Positions 24,207 through 35,455 of a stretch of DNA of 64,000 nt are shown piece by piece. This DNA is from Sesamum alatum (taxonomy: Eukaryota; Streptophyta; Magnoliopsida; Lamiales; Pedaliaceae), in NCBI GenBank assembly GCA_034509735.1, contig JACGWO010000004.1, positions 25,587,395 to 25,651,394 on the forward strand, read 5' to 3'. The notes under the pieces are model-generated. The model did not search any database. It was not told where the DNA came from and saw only the letters and a list, made by a program, of their open reading frames with translations. The number at the start of each line of letters is the position of its first letter. Position 1 is the first letter of the stretch. Both the position numbers and the translations under genes were made by a program.

Positions 24207-24589
24207 AAAAAAAAGAAGAAAAAAAAAACAAAAAAAACCCGAAAATAAGAAAGAAAAAAAAACTCCTGGCCCGGATGAGTATAAACTGTGAACGACCCTC
24301 CCCTCTCCAAAAAAAATATTTTGTACCCCTGAACTACGAATTGACTTGATCCCCTTGATGAGGTACGTAGGCAGCTTAGATATTCTAAGTTTAGTCATAA
24401 CACTTAAATGAGATTTATTCTTCTTACGAAGTCATCGAGAGTGGAAGTATTCAAACATGCTCAAAGACTTCAAGATAGAAAGAAAAGAAAAAGCTTCTAT
24501 TACGTAATCTCAAGGAAATATTGGAGTTCATGACATAGAACAAAGAAAAGGAAATCGAATGCGACAAAATAAAAGGTCCTAAGCAAATC

Positions 24590-26401
24590 TCAAGCAAAGG
24601 GACGCAAATCCTTCAACCCTACATTGAGGGCTTCGAAGTGTGTCCTTGAAGCCTCCAAACTCGCAACTACTTCATTGTTGAAGGGGATGGTATTCTCAAG
24701 CGCTGCAATTTCCTCCACAATTTCACGAACTCCAACTTGGGCACTATGAAAAAGCTGATTTTCTTCCTTCAGAGTAGCACATAAGTTCTTCCTACGCTTT
24801 TTCAAATCCGCAAGCTCCTTCTCAACAGTCTTCAACCCGTCCGTAGTAGATTGGACCTTGGAAGCTCCTCCACTTTTTTTAGCGCGGGCCTCTTGAAGAC
24901 GATCATTGGCTTCCTTCAACTTCCGGTTGAAAAGATCTTTGGAAACCTTTCAGAAGACGATGACCTCGCCTCATCATAAGCAGCAGCCTTGGCAAACAAT
25001 GTATTCATCGATTCTTCCACATTTGAGATATCAAAATTCTGAAAACTCTTCACAGACTCAAGAACGAAGTAAACGTCATCTTCGATTGATGAGATGAAAT
25101 CAATTGGGGTGTTTGATATCTTCACGAGAAGATCACTTCACAGCTTCTGAAGGAACTCCTTTTGATGATTAAGAAATAATCTCTCGCCTTCAAATACCGA
25201 CACAACGGCTGGGCAGGAGAGTTGTTTCCTCTTAAGCCCCATTCCAAGAGGACGAGTCGTAGCCAATAAAGTCGACCCTTGGTTGTCTTGGGAAGTTTCA
25301 TCATCTTCAACGGCTAAGCCCTCAGCTTCAAGCTACGATAATGCATCGGTTAGAGTTAGAAACAAAATAAAATCTTATCACCAAAAAAAAGAACAAGAGG
25401 AATAAAGGAAAAAAATAACCTCCTTGACAAAGTTCAACGTCAATGGTTCATGACTTGAGCCTTCATCATCAACGTTGATGTTTATTGGTTTCGAATCCCT
25501 CTTCGGCCTCTTCCAATGACGATCAGTATTGCTACTCCCACTTACTTCTAAGGAACGAGGAGCGCTTTGCTTCTTATCTAATTCAAGGGGTTCGACCATT
25601 TGAGAATTTCGCTTGGAGGGGAAGTAGCCGGCTCGCAAGGATGATCTTGGGCGACTCCTTCATCACACTTCTTGCCTTTCGGAGAAGCTTGACTTGGGCC
25701 TAAGGTAAATAACTTCGTCATGTTTTCTTCAAAGTAGCTACCGTGAACTCCAAGCCACCACCTTTTGTATGTCTCTGATGAGAACTTCTTCATATTTTGG
25801 GGCATAGGAGGGAACAACACTTTTTCCATAGTCTTGGACAGAATGCACATGCGCCAATAACGGATTCCACCCTCTAAAGTGGTTTTGCGACCTTGCGAAT
25901 CAAATTGACGACTAAATCGATGAGGGCTATAGGGCTCAACAACGAAATGATCGCCTTGCCGCAGAGGAAGGTAGTTTGAACGGACGACCATGAAATAGAT
26001 TTCTTCAGATTGTCTTTGCACTGGCTAAGTATGTCTTCCGTCCACTCCCAAAACCCTTTGACGAAGCGGAACTCGCCGGCAAAATGAACACTGTAGCCCC
26101 ACTTGGCTTTCCCTTCAATAATGCAGCGGCCCAACATCTGTAGAAAGCTTGGTTCGTTAGAACAACGATGATGAGTCGCTTGCAAAGACCACACCTTAGA
26201 AGTCTTGCTCAATGAAACTTCTCAAGACCATTGTTCCGTGTGAAGTGGAGTCGTCAACCTTGGCCATTGTTTCGCATATCGACTGATGAGAGGTGTGTGA
26301 GTCGTCAAAATCGTCCCTTTCTTTGTGAGTTGACTTTCATCGTCAAGAATTACTAAGTTTTGTTGACCGGAAGAAAGAGACTCGTCTTTGAAGTAAACCA
26401 T
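24590..26401 (-). pseudogene. Antisense plant-mobile-domain-like gene with coiled coil and intron
   Basis: Opposite in strand to gag. It opens MVYFKDESL (ATG at 26401) and continues with SRYAKQWPRLTTPLHTEQW and KVWSLQATHHR, then GRCIIEGKAKWGYSVHFAG and FVKGFWEWTEDIL. These are characteristic of the transposon-associated plant mobile domain (PMD) proteins. After about 26000 it jumps frame to EIYFMVVRSNYLPLRQGDH and SPHRFSRQF, so much of the PMD core appears deleted. A Lys/Arg-rich linker (KRPKRDSK) and a C-terminal heptad coiled coil follow (24590-25125). Splice-like signals bound 25333-25419, an 87-bp intron with GT...AG ends that would restore the frame to LEAEGLAVEDDE. There is an in-frame stop near 26219 and further breaks near 25998, 25140 and 24920. 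PMD proteins occur in host genes (MAIN/MAIL), MULEs and gypsy elements. Its role in the element is unknown. Confidence 0.75.
25333..25419 (-). other. Intron-like gap in the antisense PMD gene
   Basis: On the minus strand GTTATTTTTTTCC... to ...GCATTATCGTAG, a T-rich 87-bp segment with plant-like donor and acceptor. The flanking frames (FVKE before, LEAEGLA after) fit together when it is removed. On the sense strand, which is the retroelement's genomic RNA, these signals are not present, so reverse transcription would not remove it. Confidence 0.55.
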
Positions 26402-27945
26402 GTTGCAAGCTATGAAAATGAGACGAAATGATTTAACTGAGTAAAAAAAAAAGAGCTCAAATAAATCAAAGTTAGGAAACACATGGATTCACAAAGGAGA
26501 TAATTCAAGGCCATTAATTTAAAGAACCAAATTTATTTTCATGGATTATGAAGCGGCAGCACCAGAGATTGATAAAATGTTCGGAATTTAATTGCCTACC
26601 CACATCAGAAAGTGCAAAGAGATCACAAATTCTTCAAGCAATTGAACAAAATTGAGTCAATGCGGCCAACCAATTATGTGTCTAATTTTATTTGGCAGAT
26701 ATTCATGCTAGCTCACATAAGAGGCAAATTTACAAACTTGAAAATATAGAGTTTGAAGCAATGTTTGAGAAAATTTGAGAATGTGCCAAGAATTTCAAAT
26801 AAAACATGCAAAATCAATTGAACAAAAGTCGTGGACTTCTGTTGTCAAAGTTGATATATCACCAAGTAAATGATGAAGGAAGAAATATTTATATTCACCA
26901 AGTAAATTGAGAGGATAAGCCATACCTCTTTTCTTCAATTCCGTGCCGTGTTTAGTTTTCTTTCACGTATTTGGGGGGCGGTGATCTTGGGTATCTTGGA
27001 TTCTCGGCAGTACTAGCAGAGCCAAACTAATGACAAATTTGCGATTGGAGTTGGGCGCAAAACAATTGAAAAAAAATGTTGAAGGAAAGAAAAAGAGGCA
27101 AGATTGAAAATTTTTCAAGTTGTCGAGATTAACTTCGATCAGAGCTTCAAGTTTCAAAATCTTCAAAAGAAATTTTGCAGAAATTCATAGAGGCATTACA
27201 ACAAACACCTTATATGCATGACAGAAAGTCGAAGAAGAAAAAAATATTTGGGTATCAAAACTTACCACAAATTCTTTCAACAAAATCACAATGCTTGATA
27301 GATGCAGGATTAAGCCCTTTATATAGGTGTTCAATTGGAGTGTTTTAATCCAAAAGGAATTAGAACTTTGTGAGTTATGATCCAATTCGAACTCAATAGA
27401 GACGTGCCTGAAATAGGATTCAATTCTACTTCACATAAATTCTCAAAAAGAAATACTCATGTATTTAAACAAGAAGGTCTTTCCCAGAATATGATTGAGC
27501 GGCTCCATTGACGTGGGGAGTTCCAGTCTTCTCATCAAACTTGGATTGAACTCCAAGTTCACATCCGAAATAATTAGTTGTGTAAAAAGCAGGCCTGCCC
27601 AAAGCCTTTTCAATATCAACCATATTGACTAAATTGGTTTTGATACCATTCCCACGACCCTCTATTTTTTTTATTTTTTTTTATCATTTTGGGATCTTAT
27701 ACCAGTAGAAGGCATCGTCCTTGTTGCCAGCACCAACGACTCCTACGAAGGCAAATTCTCGACAGGATTTCTTCAACGACATAGAATTCAATTCTGCTTC
27801 ACGGAAAAACTCAATGTGGATTTTGTCCAAACAAATTTACTATCGGCCCAACCATTTAAAGTTGATTCATTTCTTTTCGCGACTCATTCATTTCAAAAAT
27901 TACATGTTCAAACATATATTCATGAACAAGTCTCGAGGGGGCATT
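26402..27945 (+). other. Gypsy non-coding 3' region and upstream region of the PMD gene
   Basis: AT-rich sequence without supported frames. It lies between the 5' end of the antisense gene and the polypurine tract (gagggggc, 27935-27942), and would hold any promoter of the antisense gene. A T-rich tract (27664-27683) is present. Confidence 0.55.
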
Positions 27946-28886
27946 TGTAGACAAATTAATTTTGCACCCAATCAAATGACGACAAGTGGAAGATATATAT
28001 TATTTATCAATTATATTCTATTTTTTTCTATTTATATTTTGGAATTTACTAAATTAATTCTAAATATGAATAGTTAAATTAATTGATATTCTAATATATA
28101 TTTCGTCATCAAATCAACGGTCGATACATGTCAAATTGAGGTGTTTCGGCCAATCAAATCAAGACAAATATTTCTCATATTATCTCTTCAAAAAAATACA
28201 AAAATTAAAGAGATAATATTGGAATTGACCAATCATGTCTTCCCAAATATTTAATGTATTTATTTCTTTAAATTAAAATAAAGAGATAGTACAAAATAAG
28301 TGTTCAAGTTCACCACAACTCTACCTCTTTGATAGCTATATAAAGGGGTCGTGGGAACTCATTCAACACACACACACACACACACATACAAGCAAGAGAG
28401 CATTCAAGAAGTCCTGAAATCCTCTCAAGCACAAATCAAGAAAGATCCACGGCGTTCTAGGCAAGATTCAAGGCATTCGTCGCGAAAATCGTCCAAAGTC
28501 AGCGTTTGATTCGAAAAGAAGTCTGACGACCGACGAATTAATGTTATCAAGACAGAAGTCCACCTTCGCGGAAGATTAAAGTCTCAAATCCACCAAGAAA
28601 TATCTCAAATTCAAGTCAAATATCTTCAAGTTTATAGCGTTTGATCCGGGAACAAGTCAACGACCCTCGAATTAACGTTATTCAAAGTGAAAATCAACGT
28701 AAAAGGAGATCAAACATCGAGTTTTCGCCTTCGAAGTTGTCGAAGTCAAAGCTCACGTTCTTGAAGAGAAGAATCAGAGGTTTTCAAGTAGAGATTTTGC
28801 ACCCACAAAATATTCAATTTAATTCAAGAATTTATTTGTAATATTTCATTGTTTTAATAATTCAGGAATACGAAAATTTGTTTACA
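27946..28886 (+). repeat. Gypsy 3' LTR
   Basis: 941 bp, colinear with the 5' LTR, preceded by a purine-rich ctcgagggggcatt and followed by the accat target duplication. The (CA)n tract is slightly longer than in the 5' copy. Confidence 0.9.
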
Positions 28887-28893
28887 ACCATAT

Positions 28894-29173
28894 TGGAAAA
28901 CAGAGTAATGGAAGCACAAGCAAATGGAGAGGCCATGCTTTCTGAATTCATGAAGACTCTCAATTTCTGAATGTGAATGAAGGAGGGGAATCTCCTTTTT
29001 AAATACAACTGAAAGTCAGTTCTAACTAACTCAATCGCCATCCCTGCTGACTAGCCGACACGTGGCCCAATTAGGAATTGAATAAATGACTTGAGAAAAA
29101 AGTAAAGAGAAAAAATGTGTTATGCAAAAATTGAAGGAACATGCGTTCATTTTGCTTCATCCTTCATCCAACA
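28894..29173 (-). repeat. Copia 5' LTR (280 bp)
   Basis: On the minus strand it starts TGTTGGATGAAGGATGAAGC and ends CCA, three bases before the PBS in the pre-insertion order. The length is typical of small copia LTRs. No matching 3' LTR was found to the left of 16290. The outer flank begins gatca. Confidence 0.7.
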
Positions 29174-30139
29174 GATCAGAATTTGTTCCAACACCATGTA
29201 TGAAACCAGCTAATTCCACATAATACTGTCTCAGGGGTCTAACTAATGTGAGTATTTAGTTTATTTTTTATAGTAATCTCTTGCTTCTTTGTTTTACTGT
29301 GAATGTATTTGATTTTTTGAATTTAAATTAAAGATAAAACAAATTTGATTGGGGTCGAGGTTGAAGTGGTGTCTGAATCTCGATCAACATGTAAATGTAC
29401 CTCGATTAGAAAAATAATGCAGTGAAGTAAAAATAAACTCTTTAGACTTGTTGCCGTGGAAACTATTCAACTTCAACAGTATCGCATTTGTGCTAGATTT
29501 TAAAGTAATAAAAGCGTATCTTGATTCGAATTGATCCTATCCAATATGATCTTCGGAATCTGAATATGTAAAAGCTCACATGATGAATCTTGTACCGTGG
29601 GATGGTGATAATGATGAAAGGCTAATATTTCAGATCACTGGGTTGGGTTGGATTTGATTGGACCCAACTTCGATCAAAATGTATGAATCTTCGTCCTGTT
29701 TGGTCATTTTTCTTTTTCGGGGGTTGATGTATCCATTTAAGGATTACTCATCAAATTTGAGCTCAATTTTGTTTTTTTAAATATATACATCATTCACTAC
29801 ATTAAAATATTGAGAAATCTTACCAATTACGTCAGAAACTTTACAACAAAGTAATAAAAGTGATAACTAAAAATTATTATATGACAAACACTTACGTATG
29901 TGAAAATCAAACACAAACCTAAAGAATGAGTAATTAAAAGCCTCATTGGCAAGCTCTCACTTATTTCACGTGATATTGATATTCTTAATTAATTGTAATA
30001 TATATATATATATCGTAGTAGTTTCTTGAGTTCAATGAAAACTGTTCGAAGTCGTCACCTACATCCATCGTTCGTGGCAACATATTAGCCTTTGAACCTC
30101 ACAATTACTACAAAATTCGATCTTTCGTTTTTCTTTAAA
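29174..30139. other. AT-rich intergenic DNA
   Basis: No gene or repeat pair recognised. (TA)n run at 29999-30012. Confidence 0.5.
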
Positions 30140-30620
30140 TCCATAATTACATAATTACATCGATATTTTAATAAATTGAGCAATATATTAATTCAATCAA
30201 TACATTAATCACTACAAGAAAATAGTTTAATAGCAACGAAAAAAATTTGATGCTGAAATAATCGTTGAACTAATTAGCAAGTAAATTCTTGTTGCTAATC
30301 TACACTACTTAATATATACTTTAAACATTTCGTTGTTAAATTTGTTAGCAAGTAAATTTGGTTGCTAAACTCATTAGCAAGTAAATTTTTTGTATTAGCA
30401 ATGAAAATTTTACTTGCTAATTAACTTGACGTTGAGTTTTTTTCGTTGCTATTGAACATTTTTCTTATAGTGAATTATTAATTAAAAATAATAAAACAAA
30501 TTACGATAATTAAAGTGAGACAAAAATACCCACACGTCTGATGGGACTCGAACTCATACCCTCAAACTTGTTCATAAGATCTCAACTTTAACCACGAGAC
30601 TAATTAAGACATCATGGGTA
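30140..30620 (-). mobile_element. SINE-like element (family S2), split by a MITE
   Basis: On the minus strand the head has an A-box-like ttagtctcgtggttaaag and a good B box, gagttcgagtccc (about 30538-30550). It shares 'cataattacatcgatatttt', 'aataaattgagcaat' and 'aaacaaattacgataat' with 12425-12605. The MITE at 30210-30472 interrupts it. Confidence 0.55.
30210..30472. mobile_element. CACTA-type MITE with 3-bp TSD (family G)
   Basis: A 263-bp element. Its left end cactacaagaaaatagttta pairs with the reverse complement of its right end, cactataagaaaaatgttca, over about 36 bases and on into 'atagcaacgaaaaaaa'. It is flanked by aat on both sides (30207-30209 and 30473-30475). It lacks coding capacity, so an En/Spm transposase would act in trans. 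A diverged sibling is at 3824-4097. Confidence 0.85.
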
Positions 30621-31528
30621 ATCACAATTAGGTCTCAAGAATAAGATTTTGTATATGATGTAGACATACGTCCTACAGTAATGGGTACTAACGAAGAAGT
30701 TCAACGACTTACAAGCCCTAGCTCCTTCTCTCCCTTTCAAGATATATTTTAACAATAAAATTGTGAGACTTATAAAACTTCAGAACGGATAATACCTTGT
30801 GCAGCAGGATCCCTATATATTGCATTTTACGCTGCATGCGGTCTGAAAAAATATACAGGTAAGAATAGGGATGTGCGTTTATTTTTTGAGTTAGGCCTTT
30901 AATATGATCCTTGAAGTTAATAATTATAGACTAAAAACATTATCTACTTGGTGATATATCTCAGAAGTAGAGTAGAATTTATTGTTGATATCCTCTAAAG
31001 ATGTCGGCCAAGAAAAGTAACGATTTTAAGCAAGTCTCAATTTCTCAAAGCATTTACCAAACTTTGCTGGCTTCTTGTTTGGTGTTGTTTGAAAATTAAT
31101 TTGAAATTGACTTTTAGTTGCTCGAAGCTTGACATATTGATGGTATAAAAATAATATACTAAAATTTTATTGATTGGGAGTGCAATTTAGCACAATTACT
31201 CTATATTATGAGTCTCTTCTTTTTCTCTTCCTCCTGACAGAGTTTATATAGTGGTGGATCATTCATTGCTCCATTGATGAGAGGCTTGAATTGTGCTCCC
31301 TGTCTCCTTGAATGTGGACTCTTTTCTGGACTTTATATATTATCCTCTTGAACCTGGACTACTTTCTAAATTTTATAACATTAGAGACAATCATGCTACT
31401 TACCATATACACTCAATCACTTAATAATAAAAATTACTATTTAATATCGCTTATATATATACCTTTTTTGGGTAGTGTCAACCTTTCCTATTCTAGGTTT
31501 ATTTTTCCCTCCATCACTCATTTTCCTT
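30621..31528. other. AT-rich intergenic DNA
   Basis: No supported gene. The stretch 30700-30740 (ccctagctccttctctccct) is slightly UTR-like but leads to no frame. Confidence 0.45.
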
Positions 31529-31860
31529 AGAGGGTGCGTTTGGATTAAATCCATTTAAAAGATTTTATAGATGCCTATATTTTTATGTCGAAATAGAATG
31601 ATAAAATTTTTTATATTTTAATAATAATAATATATAATTATTAATGTAGTTAGAACTAGAACATATTAATTTGCTAACGTTGGAAAAATATGTTAAGCTC
31701 TCTTAAATTTTACTTCAGGAACTTATGAACTTCTAATATTTTATTTTGATAGCTAGGTTATATGCTCGTTTCCGAAATTCTTACCAAATATTTTTTTCAT
31801 ATTTTATAAGCTCACAAATTTTATTAAAATGAATTAAAAAGTTTATAAACTCACCAAACG
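31529..31860. mobile_element. hAT-like MITE (GTTTGG ends), copy 2
   Basis: Starts agagggtgcgtttggatt and ends aactcaccaaacgaa. It has imperfect inverted ends like the copy at 9008-9342 and an AT-rich, non-coding interior. Confidence 0.45.
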
Positions 31861-32103
31861 AAAGATTAGCTATATGAATTGTGGAGTTGGCAAACACAAT
31901 CTTTAAATGACTACATACTCTACTCAAACTCGAACATAAATTACCATGAACCCTTTTCATATTAAAAATATTATACCTTACAATAGCTAATTAAAAAAAA
32001 AATCAAGTATATATAACTTCCAAATTAGACGTAAAACCCAAGTATATGCATGCCTTATACAGAATAAATTTCAACAGCAAAAATATGTATAAATTTAGAA
32101 ATA

Positions 32104-32218
32104 ATAAATTATATTGACACCACTTTAGGTTAGAGGTTTATAATTATATAAACACTTCATTATTCTTTGCAAAATCATAAGTACACTTCTTGAGAGGGTG
32201 TTGATGTAATTTAACTCA
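32104..32218. mobile_element. Foldback MITE (family F), copy 5
   Basis: A short copy. The left arm taaattatattgacaccact pairs with the reverse complement of the right arm, gagttaaattacatcaacac. Confidence 0.55.
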
Positions 32219-32224
32219 GATTTG

Positions 32225-32266
32225 TAAAATTTAACCCCTAAATAAGGGATGTATTAATTTGTAATT
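32225..32266. mobile_element. Left half of a foldback MITE split by the CACTA element
   Basis: 'aacccctaaataagggatgt' and 'attaatttgtaatt' pair in inverted orientation with the sequence at about 52260-52308 on the far side of the CACTA element ('attaatttagaccttatttt', 'caggggatctcgatgtaatt'). Joining the two sides across one att restores a family F foldback. Confidence 0.55.
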
Positions 32267-32305
32267 CACTTTTAAAAAATGCTAGAATTGTATTGGGTTT
32301 AGGAA

Positions 32306-32307
<2 letters not shown>

Positions 32308-32332
<25 letters not shown>
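32308..32332. repeat. Poly-T tract
   Basis: About 25 consecutive T followed by seven A, just inside the left CACTA end. Its length is likely to vary. Confidence 0.9.
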
Positions 32333-32339
<7 letters not shown>

Positions 32340-33240
32340 TTTGGAACGAGAAAATACTCGTTGTACATAATTTGACTAGATTTTGGGACGTGTATGGAAT
32401 GGGAGGCTTTCCGTCGTAATTGATGGTGTTCCTAATATTTAGGAACAATTGGGAAGCGACCATTCTTAATTAGTCACGACATTGGAGCACATGCTAAAAA
32501 TCGTTCCTAATTACGTTTGACTATATCAAAATATAATTTATGTATTTGGAACATATTTGTAGTGTTTGGAACGATTTAAATTTTTAATTTTTTTACATAA
32601 TTTGGAACGGTCTTTGCAATACTATTTACATAAATTTAAATGTAACAAAGACGCATCTTCCAACTCTTCTAGAAATATATTTTGGCACGTTTTTTTTTTA
32701 TTTTTTATATTCGGGTGATAGTGCTTGGAACGGTCGTTGGAACTCAAGTTGAACCTTCCGTTGAAATGTACTTAGGAACAATTTTTTCCATTATTTAGAA
32801 TACATGGTTGGAACTGTTGTAGGATTTGGTTTTGGAACGGCAATATTGATATTTAGTGCGTAAATTTAGAATATACTTAGGCATGATTTTGTCCCTTATT
32901 TGGAATGCATTGTTGGAACGGTTGTACGAGGTTTGTTTGGAACGTTACCTTTAATATTTAGTAATTAATTTTGGAACGGTAGCATATTTTGTTTCAATAT
33001 GTTAGAACGATTTTTGCAATATTTTTTGAATCTTCACTTGGAATACACTTTGGAACGGTTTAATTATTTTTTGGAATACATATTTGGAACAGTCGCAGAT
33101 TTATTTTGAAACGGTTTTCATGATATTAAGTCATTACCTTTGGAATGACAATTATATTGTTTGAAGACATTCACGAACCGTTCAAAAGACCGTTTCTAAA
33201 TTATTTCTTTATTATTATTTTTTTAATTATAAAATAATAA
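32340..33240. repeat. CACTA left subterminal repeats
   Basis: More than a dozen 'ttggaacggt/ggaacg' words, and a few in reverse orientation, spaced irregularly. In En/Spm-type elements such arrays bind the TNPA-like accessory protein and are needed for excision. The right end (51430-52190) carries the same word. Confidence 0.75.
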
Positions 33241-33242
33241 TT

Positions 33243-34052
33243 TTGGTTAGCCGTTCAAAAGACCTCCTTGGCCCAATACAGCTGGAGCTGGCGCTAGACC
33301 TCATTGGCCAGCCACACCGGCTTCACCAGATGCTGTCTAGAAAGGGCGAACCACTTGCGGATAACTTCCCAATGAACATGTAAACAACCCGTAACATGGG
33401 CTTATCGTCACAATTCCACAAGTATGTCATCTGCATTATCACAAAAAAAGAAAAAAATTATTAAAATATTTAAAAAAAGAATGAAATTATACAATAAAAT
33501 AAAAATTAAAATAAAGTACATTCAGACTCTCGAACCAGAAGTATTGGTGCTCTGGCGGCACTTGCCGCAACATCCCCAAGGACGGGGATAATGTTCTCGT
33601 ACCACCGCATTGATGCGCTCGTGTATCTTGCGCTCAGACCTAAATAACATGTTAATTAGTCTTTATGACAAAAAAATTCCCAAAATAAAAAAAAAATGAA
33701 TTTGACAACTCACGTCGGCAAGGGTGATATACTGGCGCACTGATGGGGGGACTGCTGGTGCAGGTGGTGGCGCACCCCATGGACGAGGCCGATCTACCGC
33801 CGGTGCCGTAGTAGACGGTCCAACCTCCTGTGCAGCCAGTGTTGGAGTAGACGGGTCTACCTTCGCTGTCATGTCCGGTGTAGTAGTTGAGGGGTCAGCC
33901 GTTGGTGGTGGTGGTGGGGGTGGTTGGAATGCTGCTTTTGCAACCTATGAAGCAGCACCCGCCGCTGGTGGAACCGGCGAGCCACGACCGCGCCCACGGC
34001 CACGGCTGCAGCCTCGTCCACGTCCTGGAAGTGGCGGACCACCACTACACAT
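33243..34052 (-). pseudogene. CACTA second ORF (TNPA/Transposase_24-like), spliced
   Basis: Exon 1 starts at ATG 34052 (MCSGGPPLPGRGRG), is Gly/Arg-rich then Pro-rich, and ends ...SVRQYITLAD at a GTGAGT donor (about 33713). Exon 2 (about 33520-33650) gives KIHERINAVVREHYPRPWG and, after a frame change, VPPEHQYFWFESL. Exon 3 (about 33243-33431, after a TGCAG acceptor) gives LWNCDDKPMLRVVY and then, in another frame, IRKWFALSRQHL and WLANEV-RQLQLYWAKE. The pattern of a Pro-rich head, a W-P-x-W/WF region and a VW-LQ-YW motif is that of plant En/Spm-family proteins (Pfam Transposase_24). Stops occur in exon 1 (AAS-stop-VAK) and exon 3. Interpretation as the CACTA accessory protein fits its position 3' of TNP2. 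Confidence 0.55.
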
Positions 34053-34099
34053 GATCTATACATTTACTCAAAATATTGTTTGTGATTTTTTATAAATAA

Positions 34100-35100
34100 T
34101 GTAATTAATAATTTTTTAATAATTATAATTATCTCAAATGTCATAATTACTTTAGTTATCTAAAATTTTCTAATAATTGTCTAAATATTCTAATAACTAT
34201 GTAATTAATCTAATTATTAAAATTTTTCTTGAAATGTATACTAAATCAAAAAATTATTTACTAAAATGTATACTAAATCTCAAAATTGTATACTAATTAA
34301 GTGGTTTAAATCCCAATATTTTGGTTTTCGTAAAAATTATTCCAAGTACATAATTTTTTTTAAAAATAATAACAGAAATTTTTTAAATATAATAGAAATG
34401 TTTTTAAAAAATAACAAAATATTTTTTAAAAGAACCAGAAAGTTTTGTAAAAATAGAAAAAAATTTCAACAATAACAGAATTAAAAAATAGGATTTTTAA
34501 AAAGAAACCAGAATTTTTTTAAAAATAACAGAATTTTATGAAAATAAACTTTTTCAAAGATAATAGATTTTTTTAGAAAGAAAAACCATAAAGATTTATA
34601 AAAATAAAAAAAATATTTTAAAAATAACAGAAATGATTTTAAAACTAACAAAAATTAGTTTTTGAATTTTCTTAAAATGTGTACTAAAGTCAAATTATTT
34701 TAAATAATATATAAAATTTAACGAAAATTACAAAAAAAATTAGAAAATTTCCAACAATCAGAAAATTACAAAGAAAAAATTACAATAACAATTACATGTA
34801 AATTTACAACAAAAGTTTACAACATTCATAATTAAATTATGCAACAAATTTCATAAAATTGCATAAAATTTCAAAAACTTACACAACAATATTCATACAA
34901 GCTAATTAATAATTTTTTAAAAAAATCATACAACAAATTACATACATTTTGCAAAAAAAATGCATAACAAATTCATAAAAATTGCATACATATTTCATAC
35001 AATTGCATAACAATTTTAGAAAATTACTTACATATTTTTCATATGGCATTTCATACTAAAAATCAGAAATTACATAAATTTGCATAAAAAATTCTGAAAA
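34100..35100. other. AT-rich non-coding part of CACTA
   Basis: Low-complexity A/T-rich DNA with repeated 'aaaataacagaaatttt' and 'cataaaattgcat' words. It probably separates the two CACTA genes. Confidence 0.5.
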
Positions 35101-35257
35101 TTATAGAAAAAAAAAACATAAAATTACATGAGTTTCAAATGGTGGTGACAGTAGTGGTGGCTGACGAGTGGTGGCTGGAGGGGTGGCAGTGACGAAGCAG
35201 TACATTGAGGGGCGGGGGGTGACAGAGCGGTGGATGGAGGGGCGGCGGAGTGAGATG

Positions 35258-35260
<3 letters not shown>

Positions 35261-35300
<40 letters not shown>

Positions 35301-35396
35301 AGAGTGGTGACAAAGGCAGTGTCGGGGGCGATGGGAGGCGGCCAATCCGAGGCGGGGTTGGGTTGCAAAGGGGGAGAGAGAGAGAGAGAGAGAGAG
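35261..35396. repeat. Two (GA)n microsatellites in a G-rich patch
   Basis: 35261-35295 and 35373-35396 are GA runs inside a G-rich segment (35130-35400) of the CACTA element. The Ser/Leu-rich minus-strand frames across it come from the repeat. Confidence 0.85.
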
Positions 35397-35455
35397 GTGA
35401 AAATCAGCTAAGGGGCAGATTTATATGAAACATTTGGAAAGGTCCTGATTAATTA

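Larger units (their letters stand above)
20024..28886 (+). mobile_element. Ty3/gypsy element, non-autonomous, with antisense PMD gene
   Basis: Complete insertion of 8863 bp with 940-bp LTRs (TGTAGACAAATT...TTTACA), PBS, polypurine tract and a 5-bp target duplication accat (20019-20023 and 28887-28891). The internal region holds gag and aspartic protease in sense and a PMD-like coiled-coil gene in antisense. No reverse transcriptase, RNase H or integrase motif was found in any frame, so movement would need enzymes in trans. Additional ORFs, some antisense and PMD-related, are known from Tat-lineage elements, but the lineage here cannot be fixed without pol. Confidence 0.9.
16290..29173 (-). 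mobile_element. Ty1/copia retrotransposon, 3'-truncated, split by a gypsy insertion
   Basis: Minus-strand element made of a 5' LTR (28894-29173), the 8.86-kb gypsy insertion (20024-28886) and the internal region (16290-20023). Its PBS is directly at the gypsy junction. It lacks RNase H beyond the reverse transcriptase, the polypurine tract and the 3' LTR, so it was truncated by deletion on the left. Removing the gypsy element and one accat copy joins the LTR end to ATGGTATCAGAACC, as expected for an intact copia 5' end. Confidence 0.85.

Noticed and set aside
20717..28841. 66-residue plus-strand frames at 20717-20917 and 28641-28841
   Set aside because: Near-identical pair because both lie in the gypsy LTRs; no known motif.
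33724..34095. Gly-rich plus-strand frame of 123 residues
   Set aside because: Antisense shadow of the Pro-rich exon 1 of the CACTA second ORF, which has splice signals and family-like downstream exons.
35101..35368. Three overlapping Ser/Leu-rich minus-strand frames
   Set aside because: Created by the GA microsatellite, which is open in all frames on that strand.
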